Source: Sciurus carolinensis
Taxonomy: Eukaryota; Chordata; Mammalia; Rodentia; Sciuridae
DNA length: 64,000 bases
Reading direction: 5' to 3'
Assembly (NCBI RefSeq): GCF_902686445.1
Contig: NC_062227.1
Coordinates: 27,210,777 to 27,274,776, forward strand
Numbering within the stretch: the first letter of the stretch is position 1; every line of letters begins with the position of its first letter. Of this stretch, positions 25,401 to 35,044 are shown one piece after another. The position numbers and the translations under genes were made by a program. The notes beneath the pieces were generated by a model that saw nothing but the letters and a program-made list of their open reading frames with translations, was not told where the DNA came from and made no database searches.

Positions 25401-26920
25401 TAATTCTAGTGGTATATGTAGAAAGCATGCATGTCTAAAAGCACATGTAAGACTAAATGGTGATATATATAGAAGCTTGCCTGTGTGCAAGACATGTGAT
25501 TCTTAAGTCATGGGATTCAGAGAAATCAAAAGAGACGTATGTTAGCATTTAGGCAGTTATCTGAAACAGAGAAATTATTTCAAATTGGAGATGGCCACAT
25601 CCTGTTAACTTCAATGACAACTGTCAAAATCAATTCAAGAACTGCTATTTGCATTTCATTCTCCACAAATGCAGTTCTCTGCTTTCCTGTAGTTTAAAAG
25701 CAGTATCAGTATGTGTGTGTGTCGGGAATAAAAGTTCTCTACCATTGGATCCACTTTCTAATCTGCTCTCTTTGCATCTGTAATATGATAATGTTAACTG
25801 AGTATTTCAAATGGTTGGCAATCCAAAATTTGAAATTCTTTGAAAAGAAAAAGATAAACTTTATCATAATGATTGTCTGTGATCTTGATCTTCTGTACCT
25901 CAAGTGCCAGCAGAAGTAACCTTTGGAAAGCAAGATCCAGGAGCTCCTGTATCCTGGTTGCTTAGTCACTAATCTGTTAAGACAGGGTAAGGCACAAGTT
26001 TATAATTTTTCCAAATAAACATTCATAAGAGGGCTTGCGAAAGGAATAAAAGTAAGTTGGTTTAATACTGGAGAATCAAGATTTTGCTACTTAGAAGCAC
26101 AAAATGACTGTATTTTATGATTTTTTTCCCATGGCATTTGTACTCTTCAATATTAGAGAACATTGGAATCTGGGTTTATGAGCAAATGTGACATTTCTAT
26201 AATACAATTTATTTGAGAAAGTAACTGAATCATTTCCTGAAAGCATTTCTTCTCAACTGCTGAGTCAGTTTTTCATCTCAATAATTTGCCTCCTAAAAAT
26301 ATCTTATTGTTAACAATAAGAGAAGTTACATGTATTTAGGTTGCAGAAAACAAGATTTAACATTAATTTCAAGGGATTATTTATATAGAACTTTTCTAAC
26401 TAGTAATATATATAGGCGCATCTAGATAGAGATATTCTTGAATAAAAGGTAAGTTTTTTTCATTCTAGATAGACAATGATAACTGAAGAGGACTTCAAAA
26501 AAAAAAAAGAGGACTTCAAAACAGGAATAATCCCCTGGTTCAATTCATGATGATACAGATACAGATATTCATATATGTGGATATGCATACTTATATCAGC
26601 ACATAGTTAAGTCTTAAAATTGTGCTGTTAAGAAGCAGAGCCATACAGTGGAGGTACAAAAACAGAAGCCTACATATGTGGTTCTCAATCCATGCCCTCT
26701 TGCCCTTCCATCTTCACGCCGCCATCAAAGGCAAGTAAATATACACATGTAAAACCTGAATGAATGCTACTGTTCCTTTTCAATTGCTTGCAAAATAATT
26801 TGAACATTCTTTTTCATGGAAAACATTTGGGAGGGCAGTAGGTAACCTTATTCTTATTTACATCAGTAAAGTTACTCTTGCTTACATCTGTAGAGTAGAT
26901 TAAGCGATACAGTTTCACTC
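22481..26920. other. Unassigned DNA
   Basis: A long stretch without SINEs. The part at 23040-24000 has higher GC content and a 153-codon minus-strand open frame (23538-23999) with no recognisable features. It may be an ancient LTR, but I cannot assign it. Two RFX-like half sites lie at 25176-25204 and a perfect palindrome at 26302-26321. Confidence 0.35.
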
Positions 26921-26924
26921 ACCC

Positions 26925-27190
26925 TTTCCTCTCAGACTTGCTACTTCTCCCATACCCTGTTCAACTGATGCTGATGACCCAAGCCAGAGCTGGTGGACCC
27001 TTCAGGAGTCCTCCCTGTCTCCCTCCAGTGGTCATCAGGTTCCATTAAACACTCTCAGGTCCCTGTCTTCATTCAGTCCACAGAATTATTTCAGGCCTTA
27101 CCTTATTTTTACTTGAGCTGGACCATGGTTTCTTCTCATCTGGTCCCTCTCTCCAGTCTCTGTCCTCTACAGTCATTTTTTCAAAATAAT
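26925..27190 (+). mobile_element. LINE2 fragment (ancient)
   Basis: Pyrimidine-rich text in L2 3' order ('ctcccataccctgttcaactg', 'ccctctctccagtctctgtcc', 'cctctacagtcattttttcaa'). Assigned by resemblance only. Confidence 0.4.
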
Positions 27191-27424
27191 AATAGTTAAA
27201 AAGTCTGCTCACCTTCCATCCTCTTGCATATGTCTGGCAGACCTTCATAATTTGAATGTGTTCAAACCTAACATTTGAACTTTCCTAACACCTGGAACTT
27301 TCTTAACCTCACTCTTTGACATCAAAATAAATAATCCCACTATGAATCATACTTCTAAAGCTGAGAACCTATCAGCACTGCTTTGAGCATACGTGTAGAA
27401 TCTTACCATCCCTTACACAAGAGG

Positions 27425-27710
27425 AGGAATGCTGTGTGTTTCCGCTAATGCGAGGTATCAAGAATGAGCAAATTCAAAAATAAAAAGTAGAATAATTATT
27501 GCTGGGGATCTGGTTGAAGCAGGGAATGTGGAGCCACAGTTTGATGGGTATGCGGTTTTAATTTGGGTTGGTGAAATTTCTAGAAATGGATGGCTGTTAT
27601 GAGTGTACCACACTGGGACTACACTTGGCACCAGTGTTGTACACTTTATGATTAAATGATAAATTTTACATTATTTATTTTTGATCACAGTAAAAAATTA
27701 TTATCCAAGA
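27425..27710 (+). mobile_element. Old L1M 3' UTR
   Basis: Carries the 'ttgctggggatctggttg' block, 'ggtgaaatttctagaaatgg', 'gttgtacactttatgattaaatg' and 'aaattttacattatttat', ending in an A-rich stretch. This is the order of L1MB/L1MC 3' UTRs. Confidence 0.7.
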
Positions 27711-27915
27711 AGAAATCAAAATTCAAATCACAGAGAGTGACTTTATGGTGAGATGAGTACACATTGTATTAGATATATAAATTATTCTGTTGTTTTGTGG
27801 GATTTTTTAGTATACAATTTTCCCTGAAACTTAAATTTAAAAAAACAACATTGTTGGTAACTGAAAATATTATTAATTATAGTTCACATACAGTTATGAA
27901 AATATTGCAGAGAAA

Positions 27916-27935
27916 CCAGGCATGGTGGCATATGC
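27916..27935 (+). mobile_element. Head of a MEN SINE, cut off at an inversion junction
   Basis: 'aaccaggcatggtggcatatg' is the 5' head of a forward MEN element. The rest of that element is displaced: its body lies inverted at 28178-28296 and its tail occurs twice, inverted at about 28125-28177 and forward at 28297-28350. Confidence 0.75.
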
Positions 27936-28177
27936 ATGTGACCTCACATGGAATAAAAGTGCACACAAATACACACACACATAAAACTACGAAAATCTGA
28001 ACAAGGTTGGTGGATTTTATCAGTGTCCATATTCTGGTTGTGATATGACTCTATAGTTTTTTAGACATATAACCATTGGAGGAAACTGATTAAAATGTAC
28101 ATGGTACCTCTCTCTTATTTTCTTTCTCTCTTCTTTCTTTCTTATTTTTTTATACTGGGGATCAAGCCCCAAGGGTG

Positions 28178-28296
28178 CTTAACCACTAAGCCACATCCCC
28201 AGACCTTTTGTTAATATTTTATTTAGAGACTCACTGAGTTACTTAGGGCCTGGCTAAGTTGCTGAGTCTGGCTTTGAACATGTGATTCTCCTGCCT
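28178..28296 (-). mobile_element. Body of a MEN SINE in inverted orientation (spacer of the inverted repeat)
   Basis: Reads as inverted ID head ('taagccacatccccagacct') and inverted 7SL body ('gttgctgagtctggctttga', 'tgattctcctgcctca'). It then switches abruptly at about 28297 into forward-oriented ID tail sequence instead of continuing into the 7SL head. Confidence 0.88.
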
Positions 28297-28349
28297 CACC
28301 CTTGGGGTTTGATCCCCAGTACAAAAACAAAGAAAAAAAAAGAAAGAAA

Positions 28350-28487
28350 GAAAATAAGAGAGTTACCATGTACATTTTAATCAGTTTCTTCCAATGGTTA
28401 TATGTTTAAAAAACTATAGAGTCATATCACAACCAGAATATGGACACTGATAAAATCCACCAACCTTGTTCAGATTTCCATAGTTTT

Positions 28488-28519
<32 letters not shown>

Positions 28520-29140
28520 ACTTTTATTCCATGTGAAGTCACATATTCACCAATACAGTCAGAATTCAGAACAGCTCCATCACCACCTGGATCTTCATGA
28601 GGCACACCTACTTCCCTTCATTGCTATCCCTCCCTTTATCCTACCCCTTAGCCCTAGCAAGCACTGATCTGTTCTATCTCAATAATGTTGTCATATCATA
28701 AAGACATGTAAATGGAATATACATAGTGTGTAACATTTTTAGGATTGACTTTTTTTCACTCAGCATAATTCCCTAGGGAGTCATCCAAATTGCTGAATCA
28801 ATATTTCATTCCTTTTTTTTTTTTTGCAGAGTAGTATTCTATAGCATATTTATTTAACTCTTCACCTCTTGTAGAACATCTGAGCTTTTTTGCAGGACAT
28901 GGCTATTACCAATAAAACTGCTATAAGCATAAAATAGGATTTTTCCATGTGAATATAAATTTTCAATTTTCTGGAATTAGTCCCTAAGGATGCATTTTTT
29001 TTTTTCATTTCTGGGATAAATGTTCAAGACTGCTGAGTCATACAGTTGTTGTATGTTTAGTCTTATGAGAATCCATCCAACTGTTTTCTAAGTTACTAGA
29101 AGATTGCAAGGTATTGTAATTATAGAATAAGCCTGGTAGA
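28350..29140 (-). mobile_element. Old L1M 3' UTR, minus strand
   Basis: Plus-strand text follows inverted L1M order: 'cagaacagctccatcaccacc', 'agcaagcactgatctgttct', 'cactcagcataattccctag', 'ggacatggctattaccaata', 'ctgagtcatacagttgttgt'. Its first about 195 bp form the outer part of the right arm of the inverted duplication. Confidence 0.85.
28491..28518. repeat. (GT)n microsatellite
   Basis: About 14 GT units in the right arm. The matching (AC)n in the left arm (about 27960-27981) is shorter and interrupted. Confidence 0.9.
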
Positions 29141-29728
29141 GTACTTGAAACTGCACTGCTTTTTGTTTTCCATCATTAAATAGCTTTAGGGTACCTGTTT
29201 ATGTTCAGACTTATGGCAAATGTAACCAGCCTTTGTGACCAAGCACCCAATTGTATCACTTCATTTCTATAATTACTGGCAAAAGTAAGAGGTTGTCTAT
29301 TGACTTGGTGGCAAATTTACATTTTATTACTAAGTCTCTGCCACTGGACATGTTGATAAAAATAAGATATAAAAAGACTTTAGATAGATCAATTCCAGAA
29401 AATTTTAATTGGAATTTGGGTATTTCAGATTATTTACTTAATTATAGTTAAAATAGTGTCAGCTTAGCAGCTCTAGAAAATGATTTTAAATAGTCACAGA
29501 GAAAAAGATAATGTGGAGATGTTATTTAATTTGTCTAAAGAAAATTAGTATCAGGGAAAAATACTCTCCTCTTTTCCACATGACTTATATTTCATCCTTA
29601 AGCTCCTTGACAGCAGGGACCTTATCTTTTCCATCTCTCCACTGTATGGCATAACCTGCACCAATCCTGTTTATGAATCCTCCATACTTTTTCCCAGTGT
29701 AATAACTGGAATTTGATAAGTGCAAAAC
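29141..29728. other. Unassigned DNA
   Basis: No repeat or gene was recognised. Confidence 0.4.
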
Positions 29729-29816
29729 TGTAGATCTTAGTCAGGGTCCTCCAGATAGCCAAAACCCATAGGATAGAGAAGATGGATAGATGACTGGATA
29801 GATAGATGGATGGATG

Positions 29817-29859
<43 letters not shown>

Positions 29860-30327
29860 GAGGATTTATTGAAGTGGCTCACATAATTATGAGAAGACCA
29901 TACAAGCCATCTTGCAAGCTGGAGAACTTTGGTTGCTGGTAGCATGTCTCAGGTCAAGTTCAAAGGCCCCAGAACCAGAGAAACTGAAGGTATAACTCAA
30001 TTTGAGGCAGAAGGCCTGAAAGCCCAGGTGGCTTCTGGTGTGAATCCTGGGATTCAGAGGTCAGAGATCCTGGAGTTCTGTTGTCCAAGGACAAAAGAAG
30101 AGAGTGTCCCAGCTCCAGGAGAGAGAGAACAAATTGCTGTTTTGACTACCAGGTGCTCAGCTGATTGGATGTGCCCACCCACATTGAATTCCCCACCTAG
30201 TCCACTGACTTACATGCCAGTTTCCTCCAGAAACACCCTCACAGACACATCCAGAAATTCTCCTTTACTAGTTCTCTAAATAATCCTTAATTCAGTCTAT
30301 TTGATGCCTAAAATTAGCCATCTGACA
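29729..30327. mobile_element. ERVL-type LTR (MLT2-like)
   Basis: The order 'agtcagggtcctccagatagcc', GATA repeat, 'gaggatttattgaagtggctc', 'gctcagctgattggatgtgcc', 'agaaacaccctcacagacac' and 'ttagccatctgaca' matches old mammalian ERVL LTRs of the MLT2 group as I recall them. The orientation is not certain. No target duplication was found. Open frames inside it are not genes. Confidence 0.65.
29779..29859. repeat. (GATA)n microsatellite
   Basis: About 20 GATA/GATG units. It lies at the position of the AT/GATA-like segment of the surrounding LTR, so it probably grew from LTR sequence. Confidence 0.95.
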
Positions 30328-30469
30328 TAATAAGCTCCTCTGTCTGAGACATTATAGCTTTGTATCATCCTTATTTCAAGCCAGTGCTCCTGATCACTTT
30401 TTTCTAACAGTAATTAAATTCAATGTAACTTAAGTTCATGACATTTGACAATTCATGACAGTTTCACAT

Positions 30470-30640
30470 TGTAATACCAGGACAGAGGGCTTCAGGAGGG
30501 CAGGAAGGATGTCTCAATGATTGTCCCAGCTCTGCTGGGACAAATTTTCTGTTTGTGTAGGATTTTGCTACATGCACACCACTTAGGTTCTCTGTGCCTT
30601 TCTTAACTTTAAAATGAAGAAATTAGACTGATGAATGATA
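30470..30640 (+). mobile_element. MIR fragment (diverged)
   Basis: 'ggttctctgtgcctttcttaac' followed by 'aaaatgaagaaattagactg' keeps the order of the MIR core, with many differences. Confidence 0.45.
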
Positions 30641-30954
30641 CGTCCAGTTCGTGTTTAAAAATGCTCGATTCGCTAACCATTAGCAGCATACACTTGGGAA
30701 ATGACTGGCTGGGAAGGGTGATACAGTTTGTGGGCAAATAACCAGTGTTGCCAACTGGCATATACAGGTTTGGAACTAAGACTTTGTTCTCTTTGGCAAC
30801 TAAATGTTTGGCTCCAACAATTGCACTAGTCACCAACTCAATTAAAAAAATAATAACGCTCTTGTATATTTTGGCATGGAAAATTGACTTTTAAGAACAA
30901 GGACATCTAAATCTGACACAGAACAAAGAGGTGGTAACATAATGATAAAAAGAA

Positions 30955-31085
30955 GATTAAATCCTGACTCTGAGATTTTCACTAAGACTTTGGCCAAGTA
31001 ACTTAATATCTTTGTGCCTCAATTTTGGCATCTGTGAAATGGGCGTTGATACTAATATCTAGATGAAGCAATTCATTTGAAGATC
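30955..31085 (+). mobile_element. MIR SINE
   Basis: 'atcctgactctgagattttcac', 'ttggccaagtaacttaatatc', 'tttgtgcctcaattttggcatc' and 'tgtgaaatgggcgttgatac' give the forward MIR order clearly. Confidence 0.85.
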
Positions 31086-31184
31086 TTGGAACACCGTAAC
31101 CTTTGAAAAATTTCTATCTAGACTGATAATTTGTCTTGGGGAAACACCAAGAGTTGAATGGAGACCAGCCTGCCTCTGTCTGTA

Positions 31185-31378
31185 TCTTGCAACCTCCACT
31201 CACCAGCTATAATAATTAGGTCAGTTTCTTAAAATCTCTGCATCACAGTCTCCTCTTCTATAAAATGGCAACACTAGTAGCTACTACTTCATAGGGTGAT
31301 TGCAGAATATATGTGTAATAATCCATGTAATATTCTCACAACAGTACCTGGCACATAGTAAACTCTCCATAAATGTAG
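31185..31378 (+). mobile_element. MIR SINE
   Basis: A second forward MIR only about 100 bp after the first. 'cttctataaaatggcaacact', 'acttcatagggtgattgcag' and 'cagtacctggcacatagtaaac' give the MIR core and 3' end, reaching the typical 'ctccataaatg' terminus. Confidence 0.88.
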
Positions 31379-32109
31379 TTTTCCTGTTGTGTGCATTAAG
31401 CTCATCCAGTGTGGGGGAAATTGATAGAGTGACAGAAGGTGGTCAGCCCAGTGAATGCAGAGACAGCAATGGAATTCATCAGTTAGGCTGCACAGCCTTG
31501 GAGAGTCTAGTGGGTCTCTTAAAATTTTTATTTTAGAAAACTTTATGAAATCATACTGAAAACTTTGAGATTTTAAGAAATAAATGGCTTTCAAACTCTA
31601 AGATATTGAATAATTCCCTACTTAAGGCACTGAAAATTAGTATCAGTCTTCAGATGGAGATACAAGAATGGGATGGAAATACACAGGTTAAAACATAAAA
31701 AAATAAAATGAAGACTCAGTTTCCAACTAGCACTACACATTTTAAAGTGCATTTCAGTTTTGGAGAGCTTTAAAGAGACAGGAAATCAACTTAGCATATT
31801 TCATGACTGAGAGGCCCTTTTCAATTGGGGGAAAGTATTTGATTTCATTGAACACGCAGAATTTCATTTAATAGAAAATTATAGTTGTTCAAAAATAGGT
31901 GACCACCTGTTCTACTGAGTGAATTGGGGTAGAAGGGACCTTCTTAGCAGAGAGTGATAGAAAATATTTTTCCCTGAAAAACATTGTTTCTTATACGTTA
32001 AAGCTACTTAGGCTTAGCAAATGTTTTTAGAAGAAGACTATTAAGATTTGATTGATTTATAAAAAGCTGCAAATATTTAATGTATCCAATTTGATGTATT
32101 TGGACCCAG
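31379..32109. other. Unassigned DNA
   Basis: No gene or repeat was recognised. Confidence 0.4.
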
Positions 32110-32110
32110 G

Positions 32111-32710
32111 CTTTTTTAAAAATTAATCTTTATGTATTTTTTTATTTTTACAAACTGCATTTTAATTCATTGTATACAAACGAGGCACAACTTTTCGTTT
32201 GTACAATTGTGCACAATGTAGATTCACACCATTCATGTAATCATACATGTACATAGGGTAATGATGTCTGTCTCATTCCACCATCTTTCACACCCCCACC
32301 CCCTCCCTCCTCTCATTTCCCTCTACATAATCCAAAGTTCCTCCATTCTTCTCTTACCCCCCACACCCCCACACCCATTATGTATCATCATCCACTTACC
32401 AGAGAAAACATTTGGTCTTTAGTTTTTTGGAATTGGCTTATTTCACTTAGCATGATATTCTCCAATTCCATCCATGTACCTGCAAATGCCATAACTTTAT
32501 TCTTTGCTATGGCTGAATAATATTCTATTGTGTATATATACCACAGTTTCTTTATCCATTCATCTGTTGAAGGGCATCTAGGTTAGTTCTACAATCTAGC
32601 TATTATGAATTGAGATGCTATAAATATTGATGTGGCTGCATTACTATAATATACTGATTTTAAGTTCTTTGGGTATAAACCAAGGAATGGGATAACTGGG
32701 TCAAAAGGGG
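32111..32710 (-). mobile_element. L1 3' end, minus strand
   Basis: Inverted L1 3' terminus. A T-run, 'actgcattttaattcattgt' and a C-rich tract (the G-rich 3' UTR tract on its own strand, 32289-32310 and 32358-32378) are followed by 'cttagcatgatattctccaa', 'tggctgaataatattctatt' and 'gaattgagatgctataaa'. It is 5' truncated at about 32710. A 12-bp duplication GCTTTTTTAAAA at 32110-32121 and 32921-32932 brackets this copy and the next. Confidence 0.92.
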
Positions 32711-32723
32711 ACACATGCTTTTT

Positions 32724-32914
32724 AAATTTAATTATTTTATTTTATTTGTTCTAATTAGTTGTACATGACAGTAGAATGCATTTATACATTTTGATATATC
32801 ATACATAAATAGAGTATAATCTCTCATTTTTCTGATTATACTTACTGCAGGATCACATTGGTCATGCAGTCATGCATGTACATGAGGTAGTAATGTCTGT
32901 CTCACTCTACTATC
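32724..32914 (-). mobile_element. Second, nested L1 3' end
   Basis: A short 5'-truncated L1 3' end. Its inverted terminus 'tagttgtacatgacagtaga' matches the 3' end at 34.98 kb, and the 'gtagtaatgtctgtctcact' region follows. It is flanked by a 13-bp duplication ACACATGCTTTTT (32711-32723 and 32915-32927), so it inserted at the 5' edge of the preceding L1. Confidence 0.92.
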
Positions 32915-32932
32915 ACACATGCTTTTTTAAAA

Positions 32933-33342
32933 TGTGAATATCCCTTGAGAGTTTATGTAGCTCTATTTTTCATGCTTTAGAGTAAATTGCTTTTATCATG
33001 ACTTTTCTCCAGCGGACTATTTGACCTTGAGTTTCAAAAGTAATATTAAAATTAAATTAAATTAGAAAATAAATTGAATTAAAAGCTATGGGATTTTTGG
33101 GCAGGTTTGGCTGGAATTAGCAACTTTGGTCAGATGTCCAAGGAATCATTTGGGAAACAGAAAAAAAGACACTGAGGAAAACAGAGACTAAATTAATCTA
33201 TTTTTCAGTTGTATTAGGATTTTCAGAAGATGGTAATCCTTTTCCAAAATCCTATAATATTATATAATACTTAGGCTATAAGTTAATAATGCTTGAAGAG
33301 TTTGCTAGAATCTGCACCTGTTCATTACAACAGGATGACTGT
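32933..33342. other. Unassigned DNA
   Basis: No gene or repeat was recognised. Confidence 0.4.
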
Positions 33343-33454
33343 AAATGGCTACAGAATTTGCAGGGCCCAGGGAAAAATGGAAATGCGGAAATGCATTGTT
33401 CAGAAAGCAGGAACAAAGGGTCATTCAAAATACTAAAAAAAAAAAAAAAAAAAC
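33343..33454 (+). mobile_element. Possible ancient DNA-transposon fragment ending in an A-run
   Basis: 'aatttgcagggcccagggaa' followed by 'aatggaaatgcggaaatgc' and 'ttcagaaagc' recalls a non-autonomous DNA transposon common in placental mammals, whose family name I cannot fix. It ends at a run of about 19 A (33436-33454) of unclear origin. Confidence 0.4.
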
Positions 33455-33456
33455 TA

Positions 33457-34170
33457 TGTGCAGAGACAAATTTAAGTAGCCCTAGGATGGCGACTGACTT
33501 GAGCCAAGAGGTGGCGCGTAATTAGTGTTAACACGGCCGTGATCTACTTTTGCCTGATTAGTTAATGTCTCCTCTGCGCTAGTGGTCAACAGATGTTCCT
33601 CATTCTTTCTCAGTTGGGACCGTGGCGCATGCTCCAACCGTGCTACTTAATCCTAAGCTGATTGGCTGTCTTAGGTTTATAAGACACACACCTATAGGAA
33701 GCACCTCTGATAAGCAGCACCTCTGATAGATCGCAGAATGGGGATCGTAGGTCTCAGATCACAGTTCGCAGAACAAAGAGAACTAAAGCCACACCTCTGG
33801 GTCGCAGGTTGTAGAATGTAGGCCGCATGCCGCCCGCCCCACACTGCACCTCCAAGAAGCGACCCACCTTTAAGAAGCAGTAAACCTTTGATAAGCGTAG
33901 CCTCTCTGAAAGAGTGGCATTCTCTAAAATTAAGCAGTCTCTTTTCCTCTAAGCAAAGTCTCTCTTCCTCTAAGCAAAGTCTTTCTTCCTCTCAGTCTCT
34001 CTTCCTCTAACACTAAAAGTAAACAAAGCCTCTCTTCTATAAATTAATAAACAAGCAAACAAGCAAGGAAGTAGCCCAGATAAAGAAAATAGAAGTAGTT
34101 CAGTTCCAGTCCACCTCCGATAAATTACCGCGGGATTGTTGCATGTCTTTTCTTCCACCATCTCTCTCTT
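33457..34170 (+). mobile_element. IAP-like (class II, ERVK) LTR, probably solo
   Basis: GC- and CpG-richer than its surroundings, starting TGTGCAGAG. It contains 'aggatggcgactgac', which resembles the 'agatggcgctgac' region of rodent IAP LTRs, then 'ggcgcatgctcc'. Promoter-like elements follow: an inverted CCAAT box (33661-33665) and a TATA-like TTTATAAG (33676-33683). An AATAAA lies at 34046-34051. Imperfect tandem units are present at 33699-33730 and 33937-34012. No gag/pol/env sequence flanks it. The exact 3' end and target duplication are unresolved. Confidence 0.65.
33661..33683 (+). promoter_or_regulatory. LTR promoter elements (CCAAT and TATA-like)
   Basis: ATTGG (inverted CCAAT) and TTTATAAG are separated by about 10 bp, inside the IAP-like LTR. 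The arrangement is typical of an LTR U3 promoter. Activity is not shown. Confidence 0.5.
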
Positions 34171-34332
34171 GACGTATCATAGTGATTTTTATTTGCTATT
34201 TAATGCTGTTGCAAGTACCAGAAAAGAGAACCCAAAGTACAAATTATTAACATGAATTTTACCATCCACCTTTATATTGTGCAGTGGAAATATAAGCATA
34301 AATAATCTGTGTAAGGAGACAATCAATAACAT

Positions 34333-35036
34333 ATCGAGAGATGTTATGGATGGGAGAAAATCTTTACTTAACCCAACCACTCTGGAAAGCAATATGGAAA
34401 TTTCTCAGAAAACTTGGAATGGAATCACCATTTGATCCAGATATCTCACTCCTCCATTTATACCCAAAGGACTTAATATCAGCATACTACAATGACACAG
34501 CCACATCAATGTTTATAGCAGCTCAATTCACAATAGCTAGGTTGTAGAACCAACCTAGAAGCCCTTCAATAGATGAATGGATAAAGAAACTGTAGTATAT
34601 ATACACAATGGAATATTACTCAGTCTAAAGAAGAATGAAATTTTGTCATTTGCTTGTAAATGGATGGAGTTGGAGAATATCATGTTAAGTGTAATAAGCC
34701 AAACCCAAACAACCAAAGGCCTAATATTTTCTCTGATAAGCAGATGCTGATCCATAATGGGGGTGGGGAAGGACGGTAGTGAAGAATGAAGGAACTTTGG
34801 ATTGGGCTGAGGGGATTGAGGGGAGGAAAGGGAGTGAGGGGATGGGAAGGACGATGGAATGAGATGGACATTATTACCCTATATACATGTATGTATTCAC
34901 TACCCTTGTGACTCTGCACCATGCACAGCAGAGGAATGAAAAGTTTTGCTCCATTTGTGGACAGTGTGCCAATATGCATTCTACTGTCATGTTTAACTAA
35001 TTAGAATAAAATTTTTAAAAATAACAAAAAATAAAA
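34333..35036 (+). mobile_element. 5'-truncated L1, 3' end of ORF2 region and 3' UTR
   Basis: Begins near 'gatgggagaaaatctttact', passes through 'tggaaagcaatatggaaattt', 'ccaaaggacttaatatcagc', the 'atacacaatggaatattact' block and the G-rich 3' UTR, and ends with 'attctactgtcatgtttaac' and an A-rich tail. It is flanked by the 8-bp duplication AATAACAT (34325-34332 and 35037-35044). The 68-codon frame at its start is an ORF2 remnant, not a gene. Confidence 0.92.
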
Positions 35037-35044
35037 AATAACAT

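Larger units (their letters stand above)
27936..28544. repeat. Inverted duplication (arms about 245 bp, spacer 119 bp)
   Basis: The left arm 27936-28177 is the near-perfect reverse complement of the right arm 28297-28544. Only scattered differences are visible by eye, mainly substitutions plus length changes in the AC/GT run and the AAAG-type tail. The arms hold the ID tail of a MEN SINE and the start of the adjoining L1M copy. The spacer is the body of the same SINE, inverted. A transcript through this region could fold into a long hairpin. Confidence 0.93.

Noticed and set aside
34341..34547. 68-codon plus-strand open frame
   Set aside because: Remnant of the L1 ORF2 region in a 5'-truncated copy, not a host gene.
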